Shown here piece by piece: positions 1 through 5,011 of a stretch of 6,553 nt of DNA. A program made the translations under genes and the position numbers. Every line of letters begins with the position of its first letter. The stretch's first letter is position 1. A model generated the notes under the pieces. That model searched no databases, was not told where the DNA came from, and saw only the letters and a list, made by a program, of their open reading frames with translations. The stretch is from Ruminococcus flavefaciens (lineage in GTDB: Bacteria > Bacillota_A > Clostridia > Oscillospirales > Ruminococcaceae): contig SFFP01000204.1 in NCBI GenBank assembly GCA_004556875.1, positions 1 to 6,553 of the forward strand, read 5' to 3'.

Positions 1-1
1 G

Positions 2-562
2 CAAGCTAAGAGCCAGCTAAAGGCTATTTATAAAGATAATGCAGATACGATTGAAGGCAACTGTGATACGATGCTGTTTTTGGGCGGTAAGGAGAAGTCC
101 ACGCTGAAAGAGATCTCCGAAAGTCTCGGCAAGGAAACTATCGACAGTTTCAACACCTCTACCAACCGTGGACAGTCGGAAAGTTACGGAATGAACTATC
201 AGAAGCTCGGAAAAGAGCTGAAAAGTCAAGACGAATTGGCGGTCATGGACGGCGGTAAATGTATCTTACAGGTGCGAGGAGTGCGTCCGTTCTTCTCGGA
301 TAAGTTTGACATTACCCGTCATAAGCAGTACCCTATGCTGTTAGACGATAATCCAGCGCAGGAATTCAACATCGAAAACTATGTGAGTGACCGAAGAGAG
401 ATGCATTTGAAACTGCGCAGAGAAGAAAGTTTTATGGGATATGGTGTTGATATGACCAACGCCGGACAGGAAGTTACAACGGCATCAGCAACAGAAACAG
501 ATACCGCTGATACTGCAATATCTGAGGAAACCGAAGAAAAAGAGATATATGTCGGCTTTTAA
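2..562 (+). CDS. VirD4/TraG-family type IV coupling protein, C-terminal end (5' partial)
   Basis: The reading frame is open from the window edge and gives 186 residues ending at TAA, so only the C-terminal part is present. The segment running from QLKAIYKDNADTIEGNCDT through LFLGGKEKSTLKEISESLG to KETIDSF is the hallmark C-terminal region of VirD4/TraG/TraD coupling ATPases of Gram-positive conjugative elements. In this family the hexameric inner-membrane ATPase links the relaxosome to the type IV secretion channel and drives DNA export. The Walker A and B motifs must lie upstream, outside the window. The next portion contains ELAVMDGGKCILQVRGVRPF, also typical. The last 35 or so residues are Thr/Glu-rich and probably disordered, ending in EIYVGF. 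It is the first of two co-directional ICE genes, 89 bp upstream of the Maff2 gene. The family call is firm; the exact subfamily is not. Confidence 0.92.
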   Translation, partial: QAKSQLKAIYKDNADTIEGNCDTMLFLGGKEKSTLKEISESLGKETIDSFNTSTNRGQSESYGMNYQKLGKELKSQDELAVMDGGKCILQVRGVRPFFSDKFDITRHKQYPMLLDDNPAQEFNIENYVSDRREMHLKLRREESFMGYGVDMTNAGQEVTTASATETDTADTAISEETEEKEIYVGF

Positions 563-651
563 CTCAGACAGTGAAGAAACCGAATAAAAAGAGAATCGGT
601 TGAAGCTGCGGACAATTTTTACTTTATTTTTTTGAGGGAGACTTTTTACCT

Positions 652-984
652 ATGAACGAACTGAATATTTCTGCGGTCAAAGGGGCCGCAATGGAGACAG
701 CAGCCACTACCTCCGCACCGAAGCACAAGTGGCTCTCTAAGCTCACCCGTGGTGCAAAGAAAGCAACCATGTTCTGCACAATCGCAGGCGTTATGGCATC
801 TGCCTGTGCAACTCAGGCTTTCGCAGCCGGAACGGGTGCTGTTGATACTTCTTCTTTCATTTCTACTGCGTGTACCGTACTCAAGAGCGTTATCTGCCTG
901 ATCGGTGCAGGCGTTGGTGTATGGGGCGTTGTAAACCTTCTTGAAGGTTACGGTAATGATAACCCCGGTGCTAAAGCACAGTAG
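652..984 (+). CDS. Maff2-family conjugation-module membrane protein, apparently truncated by the inserted element
   Basis: This 110-residue protein starts at ATG with GAGGGAG at 634-640. Residues 24-58 resemble a signal peptide: a basic stretch (KHKWLSKLTRGAKK), a hydrophobic core at about 40-56, and an AFA-A cleavage-like site near 58. Residues 74-96 form a membrane segment with a glycine pattern (LIGAGVGVWGVVNLLEGYG). NLLEGYGNDNPGAKxQ is the signature of the Maff2 family, small membrane proteins found between virD4 and the VirB6-like gene in Firmicutes ICEs; their exact role is unknown to me. From family knowledge, the protein normally continues with roughly G(M/I)KQLMAGGG and a second hydrophobic segment. 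Here TAG follows the Gln immediately and noncoding sequence begins, so the C-terminal third is missing. I infer it was displaced by the insertion starting here. Whether the shortened protein still works is unknown. Confidence 0.8.
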   Translation: MNELNISAVKGAAMETAATTSAPKHKWLSKLTRGAKKATMFCTIAGVMASACATQAFAAGTGAVDTSSFISTACTVLKSVICLIGAGVGVWGVVNLLEGYGNDNPGAKAQ

Positions 985-992
985 TGATATAG
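976..992. other. Probable left attachment junction of the inserted IME, within maff2
   Basis: The conserved Maff2 coding sequence breaks off at GCACAG (977-982), just before the stop codon. Fifty bases farther the minus-strand recombinase gene ends. Large serine recombinases characteristically sit at one end of their element close to the attachment site, so the junction is placed here. The core dinucleotide and exact crossover cannot be fixed without the right end, which lies outside the window. Confidence 0.45.
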
Positions 993-1014
993 AAGTTTTT
1001 TCTCCCTTAGTGTA

Positions 1015-1048
1015 GTCGCATAACACCGTCGGTTATGCGACCTTTTTT
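1015..1048 (+). terminator. Rho-independent terminator at the left end of the IME
   Basis: A perfect 10-bp stem (1015-1024 GTCGCATAAC with 1032-1041) encloses a 7-base loop and is followed by a C and six T (1043-1048). It faces the plus strand, so it would stop transcripts coming from virD4-maff2. The right arm and T-run are also the last codons and stop codon of the recombinase gene on the other strand. On the minus strand no T-run follows the stem, so this is not a good terminator for the recombinase. Confidence 0.75.
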
Positions 1049-2658
1049 CCATATTTACCTGTTTCCACGGATATGGTGGACACTGCCACATCAAAGCGGA
1101 AGTGTATCTCAATATCCTGCACACGCTTACCGCTGGACTTGTCGGGTTCGTGGACGATGATCTTGTCAACCAGTTCGTGCATGATTTCAGGCGTGAGCTT
1201 TTCGATATGCTCGTACTTATGCACCACTTTGAGGAACGCAGTCACATCGGAGGACTTCTGCTCTGCACCGTCAATCAGGGTTGTAAGCTCCGCAACGGTA
1301 GCTTTCAGCTTTGCCTGTTCTTCCTCATATCCTGCGGACATCATCGTGAAGCGCTCATCGGAGAGCCTGCCGAGAACATTATCCTCATAGAGCCTTGTGA
1401 ACAGCTTGTCCAGTTCAGCGATACGCTTTTCAGCCTGTTTCAGCGTTTTCTTTGCTTTTGTAAGCTCCGAGGATTTACGCTGAACGGAATTGCTCATAGC
1501 GGTCTGAATAAACTCATCCTCATTAGCCTTGACCATTGCAAGGAGCTTGTTCAACTCACCGAGGACAATTTCGTTGAGTACGCAAGTGCGGATATAATGG
1601 ACGGTGCATTTATCCTGTTCCTTTGCGTATGTAGAACAACGCATATGCTCCTGCTCTGGACGCTCGTTCTTGCGGCGGCTCAGATACATCTTCTCTCCGC
1701 AGTCGGCACAGTACACCATTCCTGCAAACGGATTGACTGTTTGCATTTTCTGTGGTCTGCGCTTGTGTTTGCGAAGCTCCTGCACCAAGTCAAAGGTCTG
1801 CTGCGTGATGATAGGCTCTTGCGTATTCTCAAAGATCTGCCACTCGTCCTGCGGATTATACACGATCTTGTGAACCTTGTAAGACTTCATCTTTGTACGG
1901 AAGTTGACCGTGTGACCGCAGTATTCGTAGCGTTCAAGGATATGGGCAATTGTCTGCGCTCCCCAACGATAAGTCTTTGCATTATGCCGTCCGTTGTCCC
2001 TGCCCTGAGAAAGAGCGTAGGCGGTAGGTGTCGGGATACCCTGTTCGGTCAAGATACGGGCGATCTGCACCGGACCGTAACCGTCAATGCAGAGCTTGAA
2101 AATCTTGCGTACCACCTCAGCGGCAGGCTCATCAATTACCCACAGGTTCTTGTCGGTATCGGACTTCTTGTAGCCGTACACGGGCGGACACAGGTGCTTG
2201 CCCGACTGTCCCTTTGCCCTGAACACCGCACGAATTTTCTTTGAGCAATCACGGGCGTACCAGTCATTGAAGATATTTTTGAATGCAAGCAGTTCGTTCT
2301 CGGACTTTGCCGTATCGACATTATCGTTGACGGCAATGTAACGCACATCATAATCGGGGAACACCATTTCGATCAGTTCACCTGTTTTCAGGTAATCACG
2401 ACCGAGCCTTGAAAGGTCTTTGGTGATAACCGTAGCGACCTTGCCGTCCTCAATGTCAGCCATCATCGCTTTGAAGCCGTCACGCTCCCAAGTCGTACCG
2501 CTCACTCCGTCATCGACGTAGAAAGTCGGATTGGGAAAGCCGTTGTCCTCAGCGAATTTCTGGAGGATAGCTTTCTGGTTGGTAATACTGTTGCTCTCGC
2601 CGTCCAGCATATCGTCCTGGCTCAGGCGGCAGTATAAAGCTGTTATCTTGTCTGTCAT
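1033..2658 (-). CDS. Large serine recombinase (TnpX/TndX-like site-specific integrase)
   Basis: At 541 residues it is close in size to TndX. The catalytic resolvase-type domain spans about 5-150: YCRLSQDD carries the expected nucleophile Ser13 with Arg11, followed by YVDDGVSGT (48-55) and DLSRLGRDY (81-89, catalytic-type arginines). A recombinase DNA-binding domain follows at about 155-295 (CPPVYGYK, then GPVQIARILTEQGIPTP). A zinc beta-ribbon has Cys317, Cys320, Cys341 and Cys351. A long coiled coil lies at about 385-460, and a C-terminal DUF4368-like domain (IIVHEPDKSSGKRVQDIEIHF) at about 498-525. Such enzymes cut both strands at attachment sites, forming a 5' phosphoserine link, and integrate or excise the element. 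All key residues are present and the frame is intact, so it should be active. The start is supported by GTGAGG about 6 bases upstream. The gene ends about 50 bp from the maff2 break, as expected for the integrase of this insertion. Confidence 0.96.
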   Translation of the reverse strand: MTDKITALYCRLSQDDMLDGESNSITNQKAILQKFAEDNGFPNPTFYVDDGVSGTTWERDGFKAMMADIEDGKVATVITKDLSRLGRDYLKTGELIEMVFPDYDVRYIAVNDNVDTAKSENELLAFKNIFNDWYARDCSKKIRAVFRAKGQSGKHLCPPVYGYKKSDTDKNLWVIDEPAAEVVRKIFKLCIDGYGPVQIARILTEQGIPTPTAYALSQGRDNGRHNAKTYRWGAQTIAHILERYEYCGHTVNFRTKMKSYKVHKIVYNPQDEWQIFENTQEPIITQQTFDLVQELRKHKRRPQKMQTVNPFAGMVYCADCGEKMYLSRRKNERPEQEHMRCSTYAKEQDKCTVHYIRTCVLNEIVLGELNKLLAMVKANEDEFIQTAMSNSVQRKSSELTKAKKTLKQAEKRIAELDKLFTRLYEDNVLGRLSDERFTMMSAGYEEEQAKLKATVAELTTLIDGAEQKSSDVTAFLKVVHKYEHIEKLTPEIMHELVDKIIVHEPDKSSGKRVQDIEIHFRFDVAVSTISVETGKYGKKVA

Positions 2659-2700
2659 TTTAACCTCACTTTCCGACAGGATACAGCAAGCTATGATAAT

Positions 2701-2729
2701 AGTTTAGCGCACATTGCCGAAAAAGTCAA
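2701..2729 (-). promoter_or_regulatory. Sigma-A-type promoter of the recombinase gene
   Basis: Read on the minus strand, TTGACT (2724-2729) and TAAACT (2701-2706) are separated by exactly 17 bases, and the start codon follows 42 bases downstream of the -10 box. It lies in the 90-bp gap after the TnpW-like gene, so the recombinase can be expressed apart from the upstream minus-strand genes. An imperfect CTAT-GATA-ATAG dyad (2691-2702) overlaps the -10/start region and could be an operator; that is weak. Confidence 0.6.
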
Positions 2730-2748
2730 TACGCACCAAGCTAAAATT

Positions 2749-2895
2749 TCACACAGCCTGCTTGTCCTGTTCCTGTTCATTATCACCGAGCATTTTTTCA
2801 CAGTCAGCCGGAAAAGCTGGGTTAAAGACGGTTTTCACTCTGTAGATCGTATGCCCGATATGGTACTCGGACACGGTTGCTTTTGTTTCGTTCAT
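2749..2895 (-). CDS. TnpW-like small transposon-encoded protein
   Basis: This 48-residue protein is preceded by AAAGGAG, with about 11 bases to the ATG. Residues 11-29 (YHIGHTIYRVKTVFNPAF) match the pattern I know from TnpW of Tn4451-type elements: an IGxTxYxV segment followed by an aromatic residue, with a short C-terminal helix (CEKMLGD) and a charged tail. TnpW proteins are consistently near the large serine recombinase of these elements, but no function has been shown that I know of. It lies on the same strand as the recombinase, 90 bp upstream, and 40 bp downstream of a possible tiny ORF, probably in a transcript begun at the 3507-3536 promoter. A role in controlling excision is conceivable but purely inferred. 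At 48 codons it is easily missed by gene callers. Confidence 0.72.
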   Translation of the reverse strand: MNETKATVSEYHIGHTIYRVKTVFNPAFPADCEKMLGDNEQEQDKQAV

Positions 2896-2934
2896 AGCGA
2901 ATTTTTCTCCTTTAGCTTGTCTGTTTCTATGCTT

Positions 2935-2994
2935 TTAGGTTTGAGGGTTTCGCTTTCTCTCTCTGCCCTCATATACAGCCGTGCGGAACGGCAT
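2935..2994 (-). CDS. Possible 19-residue peptide (MPFRTAVYEGRERKRNPQT)
   Basis: A short ORF lies in the 144-bp gap between the 135-aa gene and the TnpW-like gene, on the same strand. It has a good ribosome binding site (AGAGGGG, 8 bases before ATG) and is strongly basic in its second half. A small hairpin (GCCGT at 2978-2982 with ACGGC at 2988-2992) falls within its first codons and might affect initiation. I do not recognise the peptide. It may instead be a noncoding spacer, or a leader that couples translation to the downstream gene. Confidence 0.25.
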   Translation of the reverse strand: MPFRTAVYEGRERKRNPQT

Positions 2995-3039
2995 TACTGC
3001 CGCCCCTCTCACAGCTATCGTTTTGTTGTCGGAAATATG

Positions 3040-3447
3040 TTAATCCTTGTAGGAATTATCTCCGAAGAAAGAAGTCTGTCCGACAAATTCATCATCGGCA
3101 GAGCCACTGTCGGCAACATCGCCCGACTTGCTGTCTGCAACGTCAGAGCTATCGACCAGCCCCTCAATGTCAGCGTAGGACATTCCGCTGTCGGTCAGCT
3201 TGCCGATCAGCGTATGCTCCGCAGTCACGGCATCGAGAAGTGTCTGCCCCTCAGCACCGCCGTAAAGCTCCGAGAGCTGTTCGTAGATGTAGAGCTTACT
3301 CTCAACGATGATCTTGTGCTTGCGTTCAAGAGCATCCTTGATAGACTGTTCAAGGTCTGTGAGTTTCTTATTGTTTTTAGCAAGCACAGCATCCGTAATG
3401 ATAACAGCGGACTTCGCATCGACCTCGGTCTTAGCTTTCTTACTCAT
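3040..3447 (-). CDS. Hypothetical protein with acidic, repeat-bearing C-terminus
   Basis: I do not recognise this 135-residue protein. I chose the ATG at 3447 because GAGGTG lies six bases upstream; in-frame GTG (3456), ATG (3453) would add three residues but lack that spacing. Residues 1-15 are basic (MSKKAKTEVDAK). Residues 15-62 look helical and heptad-like, with LEQSIKDALERKHK and ESKLYIYEQLSELY suggesting a coiled coil. A short second helical part (TLLDAVTAEHTLIGKL, SYADIEGLV) follows. From about 99 the tail is Asp/Ser/Gly-rich and holds two consecutive 8-residue units, DVADSKSG and DVADSGSA. There is no signal peptide, membrane segment or cysteine pair. It is the first gene of a minus-strand group leading to the TnpW-like gene and the recombinase, with its own strong promoter, which hints at an accessory or regulatory role in the element's recombination module. 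Confidence 0.8.
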   Translation of the reverse strand: MSKKAKTEVDAKSAVIITDAVLAKNNKKLTDLEQSIKDALERKHKIIVESKLYIYEQLSELYGGAEGQTLLDAVTAEHTLIGKLTDSGMSYADIEGLVDSSDVADSKSGDVADSGSADDEFVGQTSFFGDNSYKD

Positions 3448-3506
3448 TCGCATCACCTCTTTTCGGTTTTGAGTATCGCAGGATTTGATTTAACCCCCAC
3501 GATAAT

Positions 3507-3536
3507 ATTATAGCGCGAAACATAGTCCCATGTCTA
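3507..3536 (-). promoter_or_regulatory. Promoter of the 135-aa gene and probably the TnpW-like gene
   Basis: On the minus strand TAGACA (3531-3536) and a consensus TATAAT (3507-3512) are separated by 18 bases. The -10 box is about 60 bases upstream of the ATG at 3447. No terminator is evident between 3040 and 2895, so the transcript probably continues into the TnpW-like gene and perhaps the recombinase. Confidence 0.65.
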
Positions 3537-3605
3537 TTGATATTGCGCTCAAACTTTCCGTTCCAGTGAAATTATCCAGTTCGACATATTGTTATGGGGA
3601 AAATG

Positions 3606-3640
3606 AAAAAAGCTGCGGAGCGGAGTTCGCTCACACAGCT
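3606..3640 (-). terminator. Rho-independent terminator of the zinc-ribbon gene
   Basis: On the minus strand, 22 bases after the stop at 3662, AGCTGTG-(T)-GAGCG pairs with CGCTC-CGCAGCT around a 5-base loop: 12 pairs, one G-T, one bulged T. Six T follow (A-run 3606-3611 on the plus strand). It closes the transcript of the 3662-3889 gene and separates it from the promoter of the 135-aa gene. Confidence 0.8.
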
Positions 3641-3661
3641 ATCAAGGAGAAGTAATTATCT

Positions 3662-3889
3662 TCAATCACTATTCTGTTTTTCAATACATCCTTTATGATT
3701 GCAATATGGACATCTGATTTCATAATAATCATCGGAGTGAATTGCAAACAGAAGTTTATTCCATTTTGCATTAAATTCCTTAGAACAGGCTTTACACTGG
3801 AATTTATGTTTTGAAAGCTGTTTAGCCCATAGTATACAAGCAACCAGTGCGGCAACGATAACTATAACTGTAATGATAATCCATTCCAT
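3662..3889 (-). CDS. Small membrane-anchored zinc-ribbon protein
   Basis: The 75-residue protein starts at ATG with GAGGTG eight bases upstream. Residues 3-22 form one strongly hydrophobic helix (WIIITVIVIVAALVACIL), followed by a basic WAKQLSKHK stretch, which suggests an N-out, C-in single-pass anchor. The remainder holds two cysteine pairs, CKAC (32-35) and CPYC (60-63), spaced as in a rubredoxin-like or zinc-ribbon knuckle, so one bound zinc is likely. The central part WNKLLFAIHSDDYYEIRCPYC reads like the two beta-hairpins of such a fold. The specific family and function are not recognised. It has its own consensus promoter and its own terminator and is more AT-rich than the flanking mobility genes, so it behaves as an independent cargo gene. 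A role in surface exclusion, defence or membrane sensing would be speculation. Confidence 0.82.
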   Translation of the reverse strand: MEWIIITVIVIVAALVACILWAKQLSKHKFQCKACSKEFNAKWNKLLFAIHSDDYYEIRCPYCNHKGCIEKQNSD

Positions 3890-3936
3890 ATTACAAACAC
3901 CTCACAATGATAAGCGGACAAACATCCTTGCGTTAT

Positions 3937-3965
3937 ATTATACCACAGCAGCCCCGAAAAATCAA
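3937..3965 (-). promoter_or_regulatory. Promoter of the zinc-ribbon gene
   Basis: On the minus strand TTGATT (3960-3965) and a consensus TATAAT (3937-3942) have a 17-base spacer. The -10 box is 47 bases from the start codon at 3889. This is the best-matching promoter in the window together with that at 3507-3536, and points to constitutive expression. Confidence 0.75.
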
Positions 3966-4144
3966 TACCCAATTTCATCAAACTGCCGCCCAGACTGCGC
4001 AATAACTGCGCCGAGCCTGTTTACAATTTCAGAAGTGATGATAATAGAGAGCATCACGCTGAAGCGTGAGCGAGTATGACCGCCGACCAAAGTGGCGGAG
4101 AGATTAAGTCGCATAGCTCCAAATTCGCTGACGGAGCATCGAAA

Positions 4145-4170
4145 GCCTGAGCAGAGAGATAAGCTCAGGC
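4145..4170. repeat. Perfect 8-bp inverted repeat, 10-base loop
   Basis: GCCTGAGC (4145-4152) and GCTCAGGC (4163-4170) are exact reverse complements. The spacing of the arm centres is 18 bp, close to two helical turns, so it could be a dimeric protein site (for example for MobC) as well as a hairpin. No T-run follows on either strand, which argues against a terminator. Confidence 0.6.
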
Positions 4171-4202
4171 GGAAAAAATATGTGCCATAGCGCAACAAAA
4201 AT

Positions 4203-4270
4203 AACAAGCATTGTATTTTGCGCCGCACAGCGAGCGAAAATACCAAATGCTTGTTGGGGACACCCCAAGC
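4203..4270. other. Candidate oriT core: long inverted repeat with adjacent G/C dyad
   Basis: AACAAGCATT (4203-4212) pairs exactly with 4246-4255; after a 2-base bulge (4244-4245) GTATTTT (4213-4219) pairs with 4237-4243, and CGC (4221-4223) with 4234-4236, giving about 20 pairs. Immediately at the foot lies TTGGGG-aca-CCCCAAGCCCC (4254-4273). A relaxase recognition hairpin followed within a few bases by the nick site is the standard oriT plan. I do not find the known RSF1010/pIP501-type (TAAGTGCGCCCT), RP4-type (ATCCTG) or pMV158-type nick motifs, so the nick position is unassigned. Confidence 0.5.
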
Positions 4271-4276
4271 CCCGAA

Positions 4277-4295
4277 ATGACCGCACAGCGGTCAT
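4277..4295. repeat. Perfect 8-bp inverted repeat with ACA loop
   Basis: ATGACCGC (4277-4284) and GCGGTCAT (4288-4295) flank ACA. On the plus strand it is followed by six A, and on the minus strand the T-run precedes the stem, so it cannot act as a normal terminator. It lies 45 bp before mobC and may be a binding or autoregulation site; that is inference. Confidence 0.6.
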
Positions 4296-4339
4296 AAAAA
4301 ATCGGCTTACGCCGAAATAAAAACAAAGGAGACACCACC

Positions 4340-5011
4340 ATGAATACGGAGAAAAAGAAACGTGGCAGACCGCCCAAGCACAAGGCTATGGAGTTCGAGG
4401 GTATGACCTACGAGGGAGCTATCAATAATGCTTTGGACAAAGAGGTTGCTGCCGAGCTTGACGATACCCTTGCAAACAAGTCCGAGGACGAGCTTTCCGA
4501 TGATGAACGCAAGTACCTGAAACGCAAGAGGGAGAAGAAGTCCTACACGCTGAATGTTCGCTTTACAGAATCGGAAATGCAGGACATCATAGCGAAGTGT
4601 GAGCAGTACGGTTACAAGAACAAAACGGAGTATATCCGTGACTGCGTTCGGGCGAGAGTTGATCTCACTCCCGACCGCACCGAGATTGCTGAAACCAACA
4701 GGCTTATGAAGCGTATCGGAGCGAACATCAACCAGATACTTGTCCGACTTTACAGCACAGGGCACATCTATGCCGAGGATATTACCGAGATAAAGAGAGG
4801 AGTAAACGAGATTTGGCATACACTTCTATCCATACGATCAGGGCAACAGTCAGCGCAGCGATCGATTACATCACAAACGGAGATAAGACCGTCAACGGTG
4901 TATATGTCAACTCTTATGCTTGCCGAGCCGACAGCGCAGGAGCAAGCGAGGACTTCCGAGCCGTCCGAAACACAGGAACAGGACGCATCCAAATCCTTGC
5001 CTACCACATGA
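4340..5011 (+). CDS. mobC: MobC-like relaxosome accessory protein (AT-hook plus ribbon-helix-helix)
   Basis: The 223-residue protein starts at ATG with AAAGGAG eight bases upstream. Residues 6-15 (KKRGRPPKHK) form an AT-hook-like minor-groove motif. An acidic, helical linker (about 35-62) follows. Residues 68-103 (SYTLNVRFTESEM, then YGYKNKTEYIRDCV) fit a ribbon-helix-helix DNA-binding domain, and residues 119-165 (TNRLMKRIGANINQILVRLYSTG, then EIKRGVNEIWHTLLSI) are the classic MobC domain. MobC proteins bind near oriT and help the relaxase melt and nick it. The family usually ends about where residue 165 lies. Here about 58 further Ser/Thr/Gln/Glu-rich residues are encoded, almost all overlapping the relaxase gene in another frame, which starts at mobC codon 158. 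The tail is probably disordered. Position just right of the hairpin region fits its role. Confidence 0.92.
   Translation: MNTEKKKRGRPPKHKAMEFEGMTYEGAINNALDKEVAAELDDTLANKSEDELSDDERKYLKRKREKKSYTLNVRFTESEMQDIIAKCEQYGYKNKTEYIRDCVRARVDLTPDRTEIAETNRLMKRIGANINQILVRLYSTGHIYAEDITEIKRGVNEIWHTLLSIRSGQQSAQRSITSQTEIRPSTVYMSTLMLAEPTAQEQARTSEPSETQEQDASKSLPTT
4796..4802 (+). promoter_or_regulatory. Ribosome binding site deciding the relaxase TTG start
   Basis: AGAGGAG inside mobC ends ten bases before the TTG at 4813. The first in-frame ATG encodes residue 66, which would delete the conserved N-terminus and the candidate catalytic tyrosine, and no ATG or GTG lies in the open frame back to 4741. The TTG is therefore the likely start. 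Confidence 0.7.

Larger units (their letters stand above)
1..984. mobile_element. Fragment of a host integrative conjugative element (ICE), left of the insertion
   Basis: A VirD4/TraG coupling protein followed directly by a Maff2-family protein is a gene order I know from Tn1549/CTn-type conjugative elements of Firmicutes, where the next genes are normally a VirB6-like membrane protein, PrgI and VirB4. Those next genes are not seen here. The coding direction changes abruptly at about position 985 to an unrelated recombinase module. This stretch is therefore read as the left flank of an insertion within a larger conjugative element. The identity of the ICE cannot be fixed from less than 1 kb. 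Confidence 0.75.
3966..4339. other. Noncoding, hairpin-dense region upstream of mobC (relaxosome assembly/oriT region)
   Basis: I see no gene in this stretch. From 4055 to 4315 it holds eight inverted repeats in close succession: CACGC with TGAA loop (4055-4068), CCGCC/GGCGG (4080-4098), GCTCC/GGAGC (4116-4137), GCCTGAGC/GCTCAGGC (4145-4170), a long imperfect stem (4203-4255), TTGGGG-aca-CCCCAA (4254-4268), ATGACCGC-aca-GCGGTCAT (4277-4295) and TCGGC-ttac-GCCGA (4302-4315). None is followed by a T-run in a direction that would make a clear terminator. The region directly precedes mobC and the relaxase, where oriT lies in many mobilizable elements. No strong plus-strand promoter is visible; TTTACA at 4020-4025 with weak -10 options is the best I find. 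AAAGGAG (4325-4331) serves mobC. Confidence 0.6.

Noticed and set aside
578..601. AACCGA/TCGGTT inverted repeat after the virD4 stop as a terminator
   Set aside because: The stem is only six pairs with a 12-base loop, and the T-rich stretch begins about 15 bases later, so it is not a convincing terminator; virD4 and maff2 are probably co-transcribed.
1102..2244. A 380-residue open frame on the plus strand
   Set aside because: It lies wholly antisense to the recombinase, whose domains and catalytic residues are unmistakable. The antisense protein is Leu/Cys/His-rich with no recognisable motif.
2851..3513. A 220-residue plus-strand frame across 2851-3513
   Set aside because: It is antisense to the better-supported 135-aa gene and TnpW-like start, has no ribosome binding site that I can see, and has no protein-like domain pattern.
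4277..4301. Hairpin plus A-run as a transcription terminator
   Set aside because: The homopolymer is A on the plus strand after the stem, and on the minus strand the T-run comes before the stem, so the order is wrong for termination on either strand.
4780..4815. Programmed frameshift making a MobC-relaxase fusion
   Set aside because: No slippery heptamer of the X XXY YYZ kind is seen near the start of the overlap, while a good ribosome binding site and TTG start explain separate translation.
4307..4819. A 170-residue minus-strand frame opposite mobC
   Set aside because: mobC on the plus strand carries recognisable AT-hook, ribbon-helix-helix and MobC motifs; the opposite frame has none.
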